A stretch of 36,258 bases of DNA from an uncultured Christensenella sp. (lineage in GTDB: Bacteria; Bacillota; Clostridia; Christensenellales; Borkfalkiaceae). Location of the stretch: contig CAJTVA010000010.1 of the NCBI GenBank assembly GCA_910579585.1, forward strand, positions 1-36,258, written 5' to 3'. Below are positions 36,254 through 36,258 of the stretch, piece after piece (the first letter of the stretch is position 1; each line of letters begins with the position of its first letter). The translations under genes and the position numbers were made by a program. The notes beneath the pieces were generated by a model. The model was not told the origin of the DNA. It did no database searches and was given only the letters and a program-made list of their open reading frames with translations.

Positions 36254-36258
36254 ATGAA
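36254..36258 (+). CDS. Start of a gene cut by the window edge
   Basis: AAAAAGGAGGAAATATAT leads to ATG 36254 with only AA following before the window ends. The ribosome binding site is excellent and spacing is 8 nt. The product cannot be known from this window. Confidence 0.55.

Noticed and set aside
1..36258. CRISPR array, tRNA/rRNA genes, transposase or prophage genes
   Set aside because: No regularly spaced direct repeats, no cloverleaf or rRNA sequence recognised and no recombinase or phage structural protein in any frame.

Overview
This window looks like a chromosomal segment from a low-to-mid GC Gram-positive bacterium of the class Clostridia, probably an uncultured gut lineage. The evidence is the gene order yicC-gmk-rpoZ-priA-def-fmt-rsmB-rlmN-rpe-(spoVM)-rpmB-asp23/yloU-fakA-recG, which is the Firmicutes arrangement. 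The str operon (rpsL-rpsG-fusA-tuf), Gram-positive promoters (TTGACA-17-TATAAT) and strong GGAGG ribosome binding sites agree with this. I cannot place it below class level. There is no prophage, transposase or CRISPR array. The novelty lies mostly in small genes, intergenic RNA-like structures and start sites.

Layout. 1-2,065: an ECF-type vitamin-uptake S component divergent from a MocR/GntR regulator. 2,066-2,550: an intergenic region with an unannotated 27-codon gene behind a canonical promoter, and an AT-rich TTAACA-rich stretch. 2,551-3,660: a membrane-anchored M23 (SpoIIQ-like) protein and a small exported protein (possibly YwmB-like). 3,784-5,010: corA behind a 185-nt leader ending in an intrinsic terminator with a competing antiterminator. 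5,094-5,571: a two-gene HTH switch. 5,617-8,498: an M1 peptidase lipoprotein, a catalytically dead nitrilase-like protein and a hexapeptide acetyltransferase. 8,613-23,392: the long housekeeping run (RNA decay, GMP, omega, replication restart, formyl-Met processing, rRNA methylation, rpe, a SpoVM candidate, L28, Asp23, FakA, RecG). 23,424-28,988: the str operon. 29,033-31,967: a DUF2207 membrane protein and two zinc-ribbon/DUF4190 paralogues. 32,012-35,138: endonuclease III, then a probable sulfur-handling group (DUF3343 carrier, cysteine desulfurase, cysteine synthase). 35,135-36,258: two small glycine-rich proteins, twin palindromes and the first codon of another gene.

The most unusual signal is a family of about 100-140-nt intergenic elements. 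They occur, always in the same orientation, in the gaps gmk/rpoZ, def/fmt, rlmN/rpe, fakA/recG, rpsL/rpsG and fusA/tuf, with a shortened relative after tuf. Each has a core hairpin with a five-nucleotide A-rich loop, and most have outer and closing stems whose sequence changes while pairing is kept; most carry a tail resembling CTTGTCTTGCTCGCATCTCTGC. This is the pattern of a selected RNA structure, and I know of no named family that it matches. One copy is associated with a tandem duplication of the 3' end of fusA.

Other points of note: several consensus promoters whose predicted +1 is the start codon itself (leaderless mRNAs), a probable ATT start codon in cysK, and a 22-codon spoVM candidate at the syntenic position, fused by an ATGA overlap to a dipeptidase gene. 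All identifications are from reading the sequence; no database search was run.
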